This document shows positions 1 to 12,271 of a stretch of 64,000 nt of DNA, one piece after another. The notes under the pieces were generated by a model that was not told the origin of the DNA, ran no database searches, and was given only the letters and a program-made list of their open reading frames with translations. The stretch comes from Panicum virgatum (lineage: Eukaryota > Streptophyta > Magnoliopsida > Poales > Poaceae). A program made the translations under genes and the position numbers. The first letter of the stretch is position 1, and each line of letters opens with the position of its first letter. The stretch lies in NCBI RefSeq assembly GCF_016808335.1, contig NC_053146.1:29365495-29429494 (forward strand), written 5' to 3'.

Positions 1-493
1 CTCGTTACACAACTTGATATGAAAATTCAGCACTTGTGCATACCAACACTCTGATCTCCCTTCTTTCTTTTCCAACTTTCTCAGCACAACAATTTTTTCT
101 TTGCTGCAACTTTTCTTTCCTCTTTTTTTTGACTCTTTTTTTAACAATACTAAGACAAGATCAGATATAGTACTTGCAAAAATTAAAGGTAGAAAGTTAT
201 GCAACCAGCAGCTATATATGTTGATAGGATAAAAGTTTATGCAAAGGATAGAATTGGTTTACTCTGTTTTTGTGGGAATTTTTTCAGAGATATGAAAGGC
301 ACAAAAGGACACGCAAAGGATGATATGATCAGCAACTAAACAAAGACTCTAATGGACTGAAACTTAACCAAACTCACTAGATAAACAGATTGAGATAAAA
401 GGCTATGACAGAATTTTTTTTGGCTTTATGGTGGATAGGACGAAGACAAAAATATATGTAGCTAAGGGTAAAGAATCCTACCGTGGCAACGCA
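1..493. other. Unassigned non-coding DNA
   Basis: No open frame or known family is visible here. It lies directly beyond the minus-strand primer-binding site at 494-505, so it may be the start of the internal (untranslated) part of a minus-strand retrotransposon that runs off the left edge of the window. That is inference from position only. Confidence 0.3.
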
Positions 494-505
494 GCTCTGA
501 TACCA
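494..505 (-). other. Retrotransposon primer-binding site (tRNA-iMet type)
   Basis: Read on the minus strand this is TGGTATCAGAGC, which matches the usual plant primer-binding site complementary to the 3' end of initiator tRNA-Met. It sits 2 bases beyond a CA dinucleotide (plus-strand TG at 508-509), the expected end of an LTR. This fixes the orientation of the element as minus strand, with its LTR to the right and its internal region to the left. Confidence 0.7.
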
Positions 506-507
506 AA

Positions 508-1310
508 TGATGAATCTCGGTCCCGATCTTCACGACGTAGGATCTTGAACAAGATAACTAGTTGAAATCTCAGCCAAGGTAACTAGCTGCAAGCAGCCGG
601 GTAACTAGTGCAACCTGACGACACGCACAAGGAGCCAACCACCGTCTCTATACATCAGGCTGAACCAAGGATTCGCCCAATCACACTCTCAAAGAACCAA
701 CCTACGCAGCCTGCACATGAAGTAGCAGAGCACAGATTGGGTGCCGATGAAGCGGCCACTTGTGTAATTCCAAGGGAATCACAAGAGCAAAGGGGTAGAG
801 ATCACTCTCTGAATTTGTTAGCACATAGTTGAACAAAAGGGGTTCTATTTCATTATCAAAGTCCTCATCATTCTCTAAGATACATGGGTTATTTATACAA
901 GGAACAACCCTTCTTGTTGGGTGTAAATGACTCTTGGAGTTTCTGGAGTTATGGTAACTCAAAAGTCACCACGAACTGAAAACTCGAGGAGCCGCTCGTG
1001 GCTGTTGGTCTTCTGTGCAGTCTCCACGAAATCGGCCATAACTCCTTATTGGGAAGTCCAAATGACATGAGGTTTGTTGCGTTGGAAAGCTAACGTGATA
1101 AGCTTTCCAACCATGTGTAACATGAATCGCGAAACATTATATAGTGGTATATTTTTGTATGGGAAGTTGAACATCTGCCAGACTGTTGACATTCTGACCA
1201 GTCTTCACTAATGTACTCAGATCTCATTACTGGATAATCAAAAGTACTCAGCAAGTATTCCATTGGAAAGTAGGCTTGATAATCTTTCCAAAATGGCCTC
1301 ATTGACCATT
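508..1310 (-). mobile_element. LTR of a minus-strand retrotransposon (right boundary unclear)
   Basis: The block starts at the CA end next to the iMet primer site. On the minus strand it holds a TATA-like TATAAATA at about 890-898, a plausible LTR promoter. No protein frame in it looks real. The far boundary is not visible: the pol C-terminus at 1325-1657 lies just upstream in the minus sense. So this is either a 3' LTR joined to another internal region (a tandem arrangement) or an LTR that overlaps the end of pol. Confidence 0.5.
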
Positions 1311-1324
1311 ATAGCTTTTGGGAA

Positions 1325-1657
1325 TCAAGAGTTATGACTGATTCTTTCGGACTGTTCTCCAGCACTGGTCAGGTTCGAGTGTGGTCCTTCTCTGTAATCT
1401 TCTCCTTTTGTGTTCTTGTCATCCTCCTTGGTGAACCTGAGTAATAGCAATGTGCATAACTTAGGCAGTATATAATTCTCATTAATATTAAAATGAATTT
1501 CACAAAGTAGCACGTTCACCTCTTGTTGTAGTTTCTTAGCTCGGCTACGTGTAATTGGTCCAGTGTTCACTTGTTCTCTTGCTTGGTTGACATCTTCCAC
1601 ATCATGTGCTTGATTTACATCTGGTCTAGTTGAGATGGCCTCATCATGAAACCCCAT
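1325..1657 (-). pseudogene. Ty3-type retrotransposon polyprotein, C-terminal remnant
   Basis: The open minus-strand frame contains GPITRSRAKKLQ, a signature I recognise from the extreme C-terminus of grass Ty3/gypsy polyproteins, followed by a hydrophobic and Asp/Lys-rich tail and a stop at 1325. No protease, RT or integrase sequence precedes it in this window, so it is a fragment. A second fragment of the same kind, with GPITRARARQLN, occurs at 28751-29083. The start given is only the edge of the open frame, not a true initiation site. Confidence 0.6.
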
Positions 1658-1679
1658 CGGTATAGTGGAGATTAGTTAA

Positions 1680-2796
1680 GGTCGTGGTGTGTGGCACATT
1701 CTGTTAAGGTTTTGAAAGTACTAGCCACATGCCGAGAAATATGGTAATCAGTAAGCTTAAGTACTTGATTGGACCAGCGAGTGGAACGACCCTGCACTCT
1801 CTTGTGGACTTGGTCCAGATTGAACGCAACATGCGGTTGCAGAGTAGCCGTACTCTGTAGTCGAGGGGAGTGCCCCGGATCTACGGACTGGAAAGAAAGG
1901 GGAAAAGTCATGTGGGTGGCGTAATTCCCCATACGTGTGTGTTAGGTTTGCCTTGCAAGGTTCAAAAACTCTATTAGAATCATCCACCTCTCATGGTTTG
2001 AGACTGCTTAACAATTTCTATCACATAGAGTAACAAGTGGAACATGATGGAAACAATTATGGTTGTATGGTTAAATTTTAGGACAACCATGTATGTTCAG
2101 AAACAGGTGCTCACCTAGAACTGTTAATCAACATACAATTTGAAAGATAAAACTTGAAATTAAGGATCTACTCTTTGTTGCTTTTCAGCAAAATAAACTC
2201 AGAGCCATATCAGCCTTGCATGTCTAGTTAAGTGGACAAAGTATATCCGTTGACGGGTAAGTCTTGCTGAGTATTAGTACACTTAGCCTTGCTTGTGGCA
2301 CTATTTTCAGGTACTAACTTTGAGGACATGATTGCGAGTCTTACCTGGCCGTGTACTTTGCCTCCGGGCTGGTTTGTAGAGTGGGACGGTCCCTCAGCTA
2401 GTGCTGACACCCCTTCCACTAACTGATGTCTTGTACGGGCTTTATCGAGGCACCATCGTTTCGCTAGATGTCATTTTTATCTCTTGTGCTGCAATAACGA
2501 GACTTGAATAAATTTGTGTAACATAAGACTCGATAGTACTTTACAGTTCTGAACATGGTTTGTAATAAGTAAATTTCCTCTGCAACTCTGAGATGTATGA
2601 AATGTTTTGTTTTGTATTCTCTAGGCTCGCCTTCATGTGAGTGTTGCCTATTTCGATCCCGGATTGCGTGGCTTCAATCGAGGCTTTACTCGAGGAACTA
2701 CCGTTGTAGTGCGAATTCGATCAGAGTTGCCTAGCAACGATGATTAGCGCTCTCGGGCCAGAAAGTTTGGGTGGTTCCGCGATAGAAAGTTTTGCA
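1680..2796 (+). mobile_element. LTR tail fragment, related to 54260-55374
   Basis: This block is clearly homologous, in the same orientation, to about 54260-55374. Shared landmarks include CTAGCCACATGCCGAGAAAT (about 1721), GACGGGTAAGTCTTGCTGAGTA (about 2255), the stretch around GAACATGGTTTGTAA (about 2551) and GGGTGGTTCCGC (about 2770). In the other copy this last motif is the end of a long LTR next to a primer site. Here no primer site follows, so the fragment is truncated at or near its 3' end and also lacks the 5' LTR portion. Confidence 0.6.
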
Positions 2797-3925
2797 CAAA
2801 AGAAAATATTCATGGCCTTACCCTTTTCTGGATCTCTCATTAGCGCTCATATGTGTATCCTCACCAGATCTTGCATTTTCTTCCCTACTTTTATGTGGAT
2901 GGTTGAAGTGGAGCTTGGTAGAAAATATAAAGGCACACACTTGCATCACATCTGTTGCAAAATGAAAGATTGGATCCATAGAGATAATACTTATATTTAC
3001 TACCTGATCAGGCTAGTGCAAAAGATGGAGGTGGATACTGCTCCTTTCTTGACTAACTCCCTCTCTCATTTATCCTCCTTTCTCTTTTTTCTTCGGGTCA
3101 TGCTTCTTTGGCATGCCATCGTCTCTCTCTCTCTCTCTGGGTCTTGCTTCTTTCACATGAAGAGATATTAGTAGCCAATAATTTTGGAGCATTTATTGTG
3201 CGAGACATGGAAATACTTGTGTATAAAAACTGAATCATAGAAGTAAACTAAGCATATTACTCATGGGTCTCAAAATTTGATTAACTCAATGTGATAGCAA
3301 GGTGTTTATGGATATGGTTTATCTCATTTAGCTCAACATATGGCTCTAGTAGGTAAGTATGAGGGATTAAGGCCTATGAACTATTTTTTCTCTTTTTGAA
3401 ATAAACTCCCAAACTCACAAGCAGAACATGTTAAGTAACTTAAGATCAGATCATATCACAAAAGTTAACAATTTAAACGACTCGGGGTCCTATAGATATG
3501 GTTCACAAACTCAGGTTTACTAAGAAATAAAATTCATGCAGTTGTTTATCAAATTGAAGAACCCCTTATTAGATATTTATCATGTTTTAACAATTTTAGA
3601 TTTGAGTTTTGATCATGTTTAAAGCATGTAGGGAGAAAACGAGTGAGAGCATGCAAACTCAAGGTACGAGACGAGACGTGCACGTGACATGCGGCGTGTA
3701 AGTAAGGAACGTAGCGGGAATCTCCCCCACAATTGTTTTCGACCTGCTTATCAATCATACACAAAAACAAAACAAAACATAAAACCAAAGGGGGCTCTGC
3801 TAGTATTAACACCAGGGAGCCAAATGTTTTAATTATCACTAAATTAAACTTGGGCGCACACAATCAAACTAAAATTATGGCTAACAAACCTAAACTAAAC
3901 CTAGTGCCTGACTAACACTAAAGAT
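2797..3925. other. Unassigned spacer with a short CT repeat
   Basis: I see no supported gene. A short TC dinucleotide run lies near 3122-3138. The open frame at 2740-3171 has no recognisable domain and begins inside the LTR-type repeat, so I do not call it a gene. Confidence 0.3.
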
Positions 3926-4693
3926 AACTAAGGATAATCGTCTGATGAGCCTTCATCATCTAGATCATCTAATCTCCAAATAGCCCCAGCTAGGAAACTT
4001 ATCCTAGCTTCAAGGTTTTCGTTGAAGAAGCTAAAGGCCTCATGTAAAGCCTTGATATCCCTCTTCTACTTCTCCATAGAAGTAAAGCTGGATTTCCTTG
4101 ATCTGAATGAGTAGCTTCTCTTCTTCAGACGCTCCTGGTGGAAAATCAGGATGTCCCTCATCCTGACCATCTATGGCTAGATGATCCTCCTTCTTGGCGC
4201 CAGTCGGACTCCCCAAATCTAAAGGAGTGGTTGCGGCGGTGGGTTGTTCGGAGATATCTTCTCCCTTCTGTACTCATGGGAGATGACGTCTTCATACTTA
4301 TTCAGTAGGGAGTGGACGTACTTCTCGTACGACATCAGTTGTGGCCCCGGCATGTTCTCGTCTTGAAAAAGATGGCGATGACTTCAATATTCCTCATAGG
4401 CTTCCCTTCACGAGGTTTTTGAAGGGGGTTCTCCATGATGAACGTCCTCCTTGGCGAGAAGGGACGCCTAGAGTAGCTCGGAGCTGAAGACCACGGGGTG
4501 GGGTCTACCGAACACCCCAAGGCGCTCTCGCCCCCCTGCTTCTTGGGGCACTCCATGGCAATGCCCTAGGCGCCATGGTGACTGAGTGGACCTCATCTCT
4601 TAGGGCCTTGATGAAGTATTCCTCCATAAAGTCGCACGGCTGAGTCGAAGAGGTCCTTGAGGCGATGAAAGGAACGATCTCCTTGCCAACCAT
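3926..4693 (-). pseudogene. Decayed minus-strand coding region, family not recognised
   Basis: Three successive minus-strand frames read like parts of one protein that has suffered frameshifts. At 4505-4693 a frame begins MVGKEIVPFIASRT and contains DFMEEYFIKALRDEVHS. At 4335-4556 another is rich in Arg and Pro. Around 4220-4355 a third contains MSYEKYVHSLLN and YEDVISHEYRREK, ending at an in-frame TAG near 4220. The residue pattern (charged, helical, few rare residues) is coding-like, but I cannot name the family. It lies outside the left CACTA terminus at 4951, so it may be a host-gene relic or part of an older transposon. Confidence 0.4.
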
Positions 4694-4950
4694 GGAGCTT
4701 TGATTAAGGGATGCTGGCTAAGGCTTATGGAGGTGTGGAGTAGATGGAAACAACATGAAGAGGAGGATGAAGTTTGATTCTGAGGTGAAAAGACGAGATC
4801 CCTCTCTTCTTCTCATGACGACTAGTCGGGGCTCATGGATTCGGGTTAAGGATGGGCTAATGGGCCTATGGGCCGAAGATGGGGGTTAGAGGAGACAGTC
4901 CATGCTCGGCCAACCATGGCGGGGCCCTAATGGGCCCCAGCTTCTTCTAG

Positions 4951-5492
4951 CACTACTAGATTTTCCCCCTAATACAACGCACGAAATGTGTTGCAATATG
5001 CCATATTTGGTTGCAATAGCCGCAATTGCAACCAATTTGTGTCATAAAAAACGCAGCTAAATGTCTCGCTGCATTAGCCTGTAGTGATGCATGTCTTTTT
5101 TATGTTGCATTAGTTTTTCTATTGCAACACAATGAGGCGTTGTAACTAGCATCTACGGGCTCGCTCATGTTGGTTGCAAATTATCATATTGCGACGCATC
5201 TGCTGTTGCCATAGGTGCAACTGCATCGTACCCAACGCATTGCAATTTGTAAAATCTTGCGTTGCAAAGTATTGTATTGTTACACTCTAGTTGTGGTTGC
5301 TATAGGGGGAAGCACCTCTATTGCCACGAAAGTGTTTTGGGTGCTATATGTGGTTCCCTCTATTACCACGAAGTTGATTTCAGTGCTATAGGTGGTGTTA
5401 TCTATTGCCACAAAAGTTGTTTGGTTGCTATATGTGGTTCCCTCTATTACCACGAAGTTGAATACCTATAGGTGGTGTCCTCTATTGCCACG
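4951..5492 (+). mobile_element. CACTA-like element, left terminus and subterminal repeats (interrupted)
   Basis: The block opens with CACTACTAGATTTTCC, the form expected for a CACTA (En/Spm) terminal inverted repeat, with TAG immediately before it as a possible 3-bp target duplication. It is followed by many short repeated units typical of CACTA subterminal regions. These include GTTGCAATA-type units near 5000-5280 and roughly 60-base tandem units with CTATTGCCACG or CTATTACCACG and GTGCTATAGGTGGT near 5300-5490. The block is cut at 5492 by the Athila-type element and resumes at 13969. The matching right terminus was not found. Confidence 0.55.
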
Positions 5493-6672
5493 TGTTGACG
5501 GCCCTTAAGTCCTAAAATCAGCTGTCAACTCCTGCAGCTTTTCATAACATTTCTTCACCGAACTTAGTTGTAGGGCTTATTCTAATAAAGTTCCATGAGT
5601 TTTGGTGATTCATGGTATGCAGGCACCCACAGTTGAAATGCAAAGGAAAACACAAGTGAACGCAGAAGAAATGCACAGATGATCCAGTCCCGCGTTACAC
5701 TTACAAGAAGGGCCCACAAATCATAGGAAATTGGTGAGACAAGGCACATGCACCCATGGGATAAGATCAGGACCCACCTGTCAGCTAGCCAGAGGAAGGA
5801 GGGCCTGGGGGTGCCATCTGGGGCCGGCCGACCCCTAGGGTCGCCCGAACCCAGACGGACACCCGTCCTGGTGCGTCCTGGGGAGGAGTAGCGCTTACTC
5901 AACCTTGATTCTTTCCATATATGCATACGGCGGGAACCGACCTCCTCAAGCTATAAAAGGGGACCTCCCTCACCCCTAATAACACAAACCATCCAAGCGA
6001 GTAGAGTAGTGCTGCATTGCAAAGGCGACACGCTAGTTCGTTAGTGCTTAGAATAAAGGGGGAGAGTGAGGAGTAGTTCGGGGAAGCGCCGGGCCTGTCG
6101 GTGATCCTCTCCAAGCTTGTACCTCTACAGATACTGGCTTCTTTTGGAGTAAAGTAAGTTAGTATTTGTGATTCTCTGTTCTTTCATAGTACTAATCTTT
6201 GAGTGAGATCAGTTCTCTTACTCGCGGGTTCGTCGCTCTGTTTTATATAGAGTGCTGTAGTTTGCTATGGGGTACCAAAATCAGTCTAGGCTAAGGGTTA
6301 CCTTCGTTTGCCTTATATCCCACGGTCTGTGAGGTAGTCCACAGGTGGTGACAGCCCTGTTGGTCCTTAGAAGCCCTCCATGTTCGGATATAGCGAAGAG
6401 CCGTTGGCCGGAGTCTCCTGACCATTTCAGGGGTAAGCTGGTGCCCGAAGCGAGTATCTAGCCTGAGAGATCGACCTTAACTCATCCTTAGTACTACCTC
6501 AGGAATCCTCTCTATCCCCGCCACTTATCTTGGTGTGTCCTTGGATCGACTTAGTAAGAAGTTAGTGCACACACGTTCCCTGTGGATACGATACCCTTAA
6601 ATACTCACGGGTGAAAGCTACAACGGTATCCATACGCTTGCGGATTGATTCGCATCGTTAAAATACCCAACA
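5493..6672 (+). repeat. 5' LTR of the Athila-type element
   Basis: The 1180-bp LTR runs from TGTTGACGG to CCCAACA. A TATA box (CTATAAAAGG) lies at about 5950-5959 and probably drives the element's transcript. Compared with the 3' copy it lacks about 40 bases near 6275-6290 and retains TGTGGATACGATA near 6580-6595, which the 3' copy has lost. Confidence 0.9.
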
Positions 6673-6679
6673 AGCTTTC

Positions 6680-6697
6680 TAGCGCCATTGCCGGGGA
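6680..6697 (+). other. Primer-binding site, tRNA-Asp type
   Basis: Eight bases after the 5' LTR, 18 bases match the site complementary to the 3' end of plant tRNA-Asp with two mismatches (TAGCGCCATTGCCGGGGA). tRNA-Asp priming is usual in the Athila/Tat branch. Confidence 0.8.
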
Positions 6698-6801
6698 ACG
6701 GTTGTTGTATCTTTCTTCTTGCCTAGTTGTCCTCGTATCTTATCTTTTCAAAAAAAAAATCTTTTCTTTTTCTTCTTATCTCTATCTTCACCCCTTCTAT
6801 C

Positions 6802-8590
6802 ATGGAGCAGCCCTCTATCCTAAGCTTCTCTGCTCCTAAGGGCGAGCTCATTGAGCCACCAAAATCCGAACACCCAATTCTTGCATCTAGCTATGAGCTT
6901 AGCCCCGAACTAATCGCTTTGGTTCAGAAATCTTCCTTCTCCGGGATAGATAGCGAAAACCCATACCATCATCTGCAGGAGTTTGAGCAAGTGTGTTCAT
7001 GTTGTGCCATCGCAGGCATGTCACACGATACCCTCAAGTGGAAATTGTTTCCCTTCTCTCTAGTTGAGAATGCCAAACAATGGTACACATAAATCGTAGG
7101 CAGCGTGAACGGAAGCTGGGATGAACTTAGAGACAAGTTTTGTCTCTCGTTCTTCCCCCAGTCCCGTATCGTCGCACTACGAAGGGATATCCTCTGCTTT
7201 CAGCAGAATGAGAAGGAATCCATTGGTGCGGCTTGGGCTAGATTTTCACTTTTGCTAATGTCTGGCCCTAACCTGTCGATACCCGATCATGTGTTTCTTC
7301 AACATTTTTACATCGGACTCGACACGGAATCCGCCTTTTATCTTGACATTACCTTTGGAGGATCCTTTACCCACAAGACTCCATACGAAGGAAGGAAAAT
7401 CCTAGATCGTATCACCAAAAACACTTCGTTCGTTGCCAACTCCGAACCCTCCAACGAAGAGTGTACGTCAAGCCATGAGGATATTCTAGCAGCCGAATCT
7501 GATCCTTTACCTCCCATAACCCTAGATTCAGCTCTAGGACCCTTTTCTGAACCACAGGCTCCGGAGGAAGAAATTCAACCTTCGGAGTTTCCTTTCGAGT
7601 TCGAGGATGATCTTTTTGAAGACTTCGGAAACACCTCGAACTATCCCTGCACAAGTAAGCCGCCGGTTCCCATCCCCTCCATGGATCCTATAGAAGCCAC
7701 ATTCCTTAGGGAAAATGTTAAGAAGATAACATCCATTACGGCTAGTGAATGGTCAAGGGAGGTAGAGCTCTCACCAGAAGTTCTCCGGATCAACGCCCCT
7801 CCATCAACCATTCCTTGCAACATACGGGGAACCCCAGTAGACATTCTTTATTGTCCCACTGTTGGAGCCAACATAATCTCCAGTGAATGCACGTTCCAAC
7901 TCTTGGGAGATGAGCCGTTGGTTCAAACTGACAAAACCTTCCAGACTTCCTCTAGAGAAATCCTAGAAGGAATTGGGATTTTGCAGAACGTGACTGTTAA
8001 GCACGAGAATTTCGATGTGATCCTTGATTTTCATGTTTTCGATGTCCAAGACTTCGATCTCATGATCGGGCACCCCCTTAAAAAATTGCTCATGGATGCT
8101 CCGACTCAAGGTAAGCTCGATGTCCGTCTAGGGAAGGAAATGTTTTCTATCCAAATCTCTAGAGCCACAAACTCTATGGCCGAACCTTCCCTTGAGACTG
8201 AACTGATCATGGATGTTACGGGAATTCTCCCTTTTGACTCACCAGAATCCCTCCTTGAAAAAGATGCTAAAAAGTTTATTAAAGAGGAGGATGAACCCAC
8301 AGAACCCATAGACATATCCGAGTTTGAGACCCCCCGTAGACCTCCAATCAAATTGAAACCCTTACCCGCAGGCCTCCGTTACGCCTTCCTACACGGTGAT
8401 ACCAAGTCCCCAGTAATCATTAGTGATAAACTTTCAGAAGAAGAATCTGCGAGACTAATCACCGTCCTAGAGAAACATCGAGCCGTTCTAGGATACTCCC
8501 TCCATGATCTGAAGGGAATTAGCCCAACTCTTTGTACCCATCACTTCCCCTTGGAACCAGATATCACACCTTCTAGGGAACCTCAAAAGG
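6802..8590 (+). pseudogene. Athila-type gag and protease region, interrupted
   Basis: This encodes the capsid (Gag) and aspartic protease part of the Ty3 polyprotein. The first sensible start is the ATG at 6802. The capsid domain (retrotransposon gag type) covers roughly 6900-7430. It is broken by an in-frame TAA at 7090, after which the same frame continues. A Glu/Pro-rich linker (7440-7720) leads to a protease-like domain at about 7800-8110, with NIRGTPVDILYCPTVGANI in the position of the usual active-site loop. The expected Asp-Thr/Ser-Gly signature is not intact. The frame is lost at about 8583-8592, where one extra base in an A-run separates it from the RT frame. Confidence 0.8.
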
Positions 8591-8593
8591 AGG

Positions 8594-11228
8594 TTGAACA
8601 ATGCGATGAGGGAAGTTGTTAAGAAGGAGGTCCTGAAACTCCTACACGCCGGAGTTATCTACCCCGTGCCGTATAGTGAGTGGGTCAGTCCCATTCAAGT
8701 AGTGCCTAAGAAGGGAGGGTTGACAGTTGTCCCTAATGAGAAGAATGAGTTGATCGCTCAACGTCTCCCTACTGGATAGAGGATGTGCATAGATTAAAGG
8801 AAACTCAACAAGGCTACAAATAAGGATCATTTCCCGCTGCCCTTCATTGATGAAATACTGGAGCGGCTTGCAAATCATTCCTTCTTCTGTTTCCTTGATG
8901 GTTATTCCAGTTATCATCAAATCCCCATCCATCCCGATGATCAAAGTAATACCACGTTCACATGCCCTTATGGAACGTACACCTATTGTAGGATGTCGTT
9001 CGGGTTGTGTAATGCACCCGCTTCGTTCCAAAGATGCATGATGTCTATTTTCTCGGACATGATTGAGCAGATCATGGAAGTTTTCATGGACGACTTCTCC
9101 GTCTATGGAAAAACCTTTGATCATTGCCTTGAGAATTTAGATAAGGTCTTACAACGATGCGCGGAGAAAGACTTGGTGCTTAATTGGGAAAAGTGCCATT
9201 TCATGGTCCGCGAGGGCATTTTCTTGGGGCACCATATTTCTGAACGTGGGATAGAGGTTGACCGAGCTAAGATTGAAGTTATAGAAAAGTTTCCACCTCC
9301 TGTCAATGTCAAGGGAGTTCGTAGCTTCCTAGGCCATGCTGGGTTCTACCGCCGTTTCATCAAAGACTTTTCTCACAACGCTAGACCCCTCACGAGCGTC
9401 TTAGCTAAGGATGCACCCTTTGACTTTATTGATGAGTGCCTCACTGCCTGTCACACTCTCAAAAAGGCACTCATTTCAGTGCCAATCATCCAGCCTCCAG
9501 ATTGGACGCTGCCCTATGAGATCATGTGTGATGCTAGTGACTACGCCGTAGGGGCTGTCCTCGACCAGACTAAGGATAGGAAGCATCACGCGATCGCTTA
9601 TGCTAGCAAGACTTTGACAGGAGCTCAACTAAAATATGCTACCACTGAAAAGGAGCTCCTTGCCATTGTCTTTGCTATCGACAAGTTTAGATCTTACTTA
9701 GTAGGAGCAAAGATTGTTGTTTATACCGATCATGCTGCTTTGAAATATTTGCTCACTAAGAAAGATGCTAAACCTCTCTTGATACGTTGGATCCTTCTAC
9801 TCAAAGAATTTGACATTGAAATAAAGGATAAAAAAGGTGTAGAAAAGTCTATTGCAGATCATTTGTCGCGTATGCATTTCACTAACATGCAGGAGCTACA
9901 CATAAATGACTTCCTCTGGGATGACATGCTCATGAAGGTAACGGACTCCACACCCTGGTATGCGAACATTGTGAATTTTATGGTTGCAGGGTATGTACCA
10001 CCAGGAGAAAACAAGAAGAAGCTAATCTACGGAAGTAGACGTCACTTGTGGGATGATCCATACCTCTATAGAGTTTGTGCTGATGATTTGCTGAGAAGAT
10101 GTGTACCCACAACCAAAGGAATAAGAATCATTGAGAAATGTCATGCAGCACCTTATGGGGGACACTATGGTGTATACCGTACTCAGGCCAAGATCTGGCA
10201 AAGTGGATTCTTTTGGCCAACCATGTACGAGGACACCAAAGACTTCATTCGAAGATGCAGAAGATGCCAGCAGCATGGAGGAATTACTGCACGAGATGCA
10301 ATGCCCCTACAAAACAACCTCCAGATAGAACTATTTGACGTATGGGGCATTGACTTCATGGGACCATTCCCAAAGTCCTATGAGAGCGAGTACATCCTGG
10401 TGGCAGTTGATTATGTGTCCAAATGGGTAGAAGCAATGCCATGCCGTGCAGCCGACTCCAAGCATGCTCGACGAATGTTCCATGAGATCATATTTCCTCG
10501 TTTTGGGACACCAAGGATGGTGATAAGTGACGGAGGGTCCCACTTCATTGATAAGAGCTTCCAAAACTTCCTCAAAGAGCTTGGAGCAGAGCACAACATT
10601 GCAACTCCATATCACCCCCAAACCAATGGTCAAGCAGAAACATCAAATATGCAAATCAAGAACATTCTGCAAAAGACTGCAAGAGATGGGGAAATCATGG
10701 AAGACAAAGCTACCCGATGCATTTTGGGCATATCGAACTGCCTACAAAACACCATTGGGCATGTCACCCTATCAACTAGTGTATGGGAAGACATGCCACC
10801 TGCCTGTCGAGCTAGAACACAGGGCACACTAGGCAATCCGGAGATTCAACATGGACTTTAAGAAAGCCGGAATGCACAGAAAGCAACAGCTATTAGAGCT
10901 AGAAGAATGGAGGAACAACGCATATCATAGTGCCAAGATCTACAAAGAGAAGACCAAGAAGTGGCACTACAAAAGGATCAAGCAAAAGGAGTTCAAGCCA
11001 GGAGATAAGGTATTACTCTTTAATTCCAGGGTTAAGTTATTCGGACATGGAAAACTTCGGAACAAATGGGAAGGACTGTACACCGTCATCGACGTCGCAT
11101 CACACGGAGCAATCACTCTTCAAGATGACGAAGGTAAGACCTTCAAGGTAAACGGTCATCGTTTAAAAATCTTCCTAGAACCCGATAATAAAGAGTATGA
11201 TGTGATCAACTTCATCGAAGAAACCTAG
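8594..11228 (+). pseudogene. Athila-type reverse transcriptase, RNase H and integrase region, interrupted
   Basis: RT begins at about 8594. The catalytic motif is FMDD (about 9085-9096), the variant common in plant Ty3 elements. RNase H lies at about 9490-9860 ([21 protein letters not shown]). Integrase follows, with a His/Cys zinc region at about 10135-10270 (ending CRRCQ) and the catalytic core at about 10330-10650 ([25 protein letters not shown]). The C-terminal part at 10851-11228 contains GDKVLLFNSRVKLF. Breaks are an in-frame TAG at 8777, a TAA at 8795, a frameshift near 10690, and a TAG at 10830. No chromodomain is seen. The element therefore could not make a working Pol. Confidence 0.85.
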
Positions 11229-12179
11229 CCTTAAAATCAACTGCCAAAATAAAATAGGCTAGACAACCCTTTTCCTCCTAGGCTCCTTTTTGTTTTGCTT
11301 TGTTCCCTAATAAATTACAGGCAGATGAATAAGTGTGGGGGGGGGGGTCGCCCGACCCCCAGATTGTCCACAGCCAGCGAAGGTATGCACCCCCAAGCTT
11401 CACTCTCCTTTGTTCTGAGTTTGAATGAGTTTTAAAACTGATCTTTTGAATCAAGCTCAAATAAAATGAATCATCTTGCTCTGCCCGCTCTACATATTTT
11501 CTATGGTTGGCTTGCATAAGTTATATTCCATACTTATCATCTTGATGCTTGTGAACAAATTTTTTTAGGACAACATGCTCATCTAAGTAGTTGATGTGTG
11601 CAATATGATTTGATGACATGATCTTCGCTCTTAATGTTTAAGTACTTGGGAAAATTTATTTGAAAAAAAAAACTTACAAAGCTCCTCTTTGGTTTGCCAA
11701 AGTCCTACCAAAGCCACATGATGAGTTTTCTTGAAAAACCTTTCCACATATGCAACTTGTTTTCTCATTGAGCTTTGTCAAATTGTTGCGACCCATAGTG
11801 AGATTCATTTCATACTCCTGTGATCAAGATCACATACACGTCCATTCACATGCTACTTCCTCACTGGAAGATAGCAAGTACATCCATCTATACACTCGCA
11901 AAATAAAACTCCATGCCATAACATGACTCTCTTTCTCTAAGTTACCATCAAGGATACGAGCTATGCAAAAGGAAATAAAAGATGCATACCCAAACAAGGT
12001 ATGCCACATGCCCACAAGGCCTGTAAAAAAAAGAGAGAAAAAAAAAGATGCATACCCGAAGAAGGTATGCCACATGCCCACAAGGCATGTCAAAAAAAAG
12101 AGAAGAAGAAGAAAAAGATAGCTCATATCTGAAAAAAAAGAGAAAGGGGGATCATGCAAGTGAGTTCATCCACCATCCA

Positions 12180-12271
<92 letters not shown>

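Noticed and set aside
2740..3171. Plus-strand 143-codon frame
   Set aside because: It starts within LTR-tail repeat sequence and runs through a CT microsatellite; no domain was recognised.
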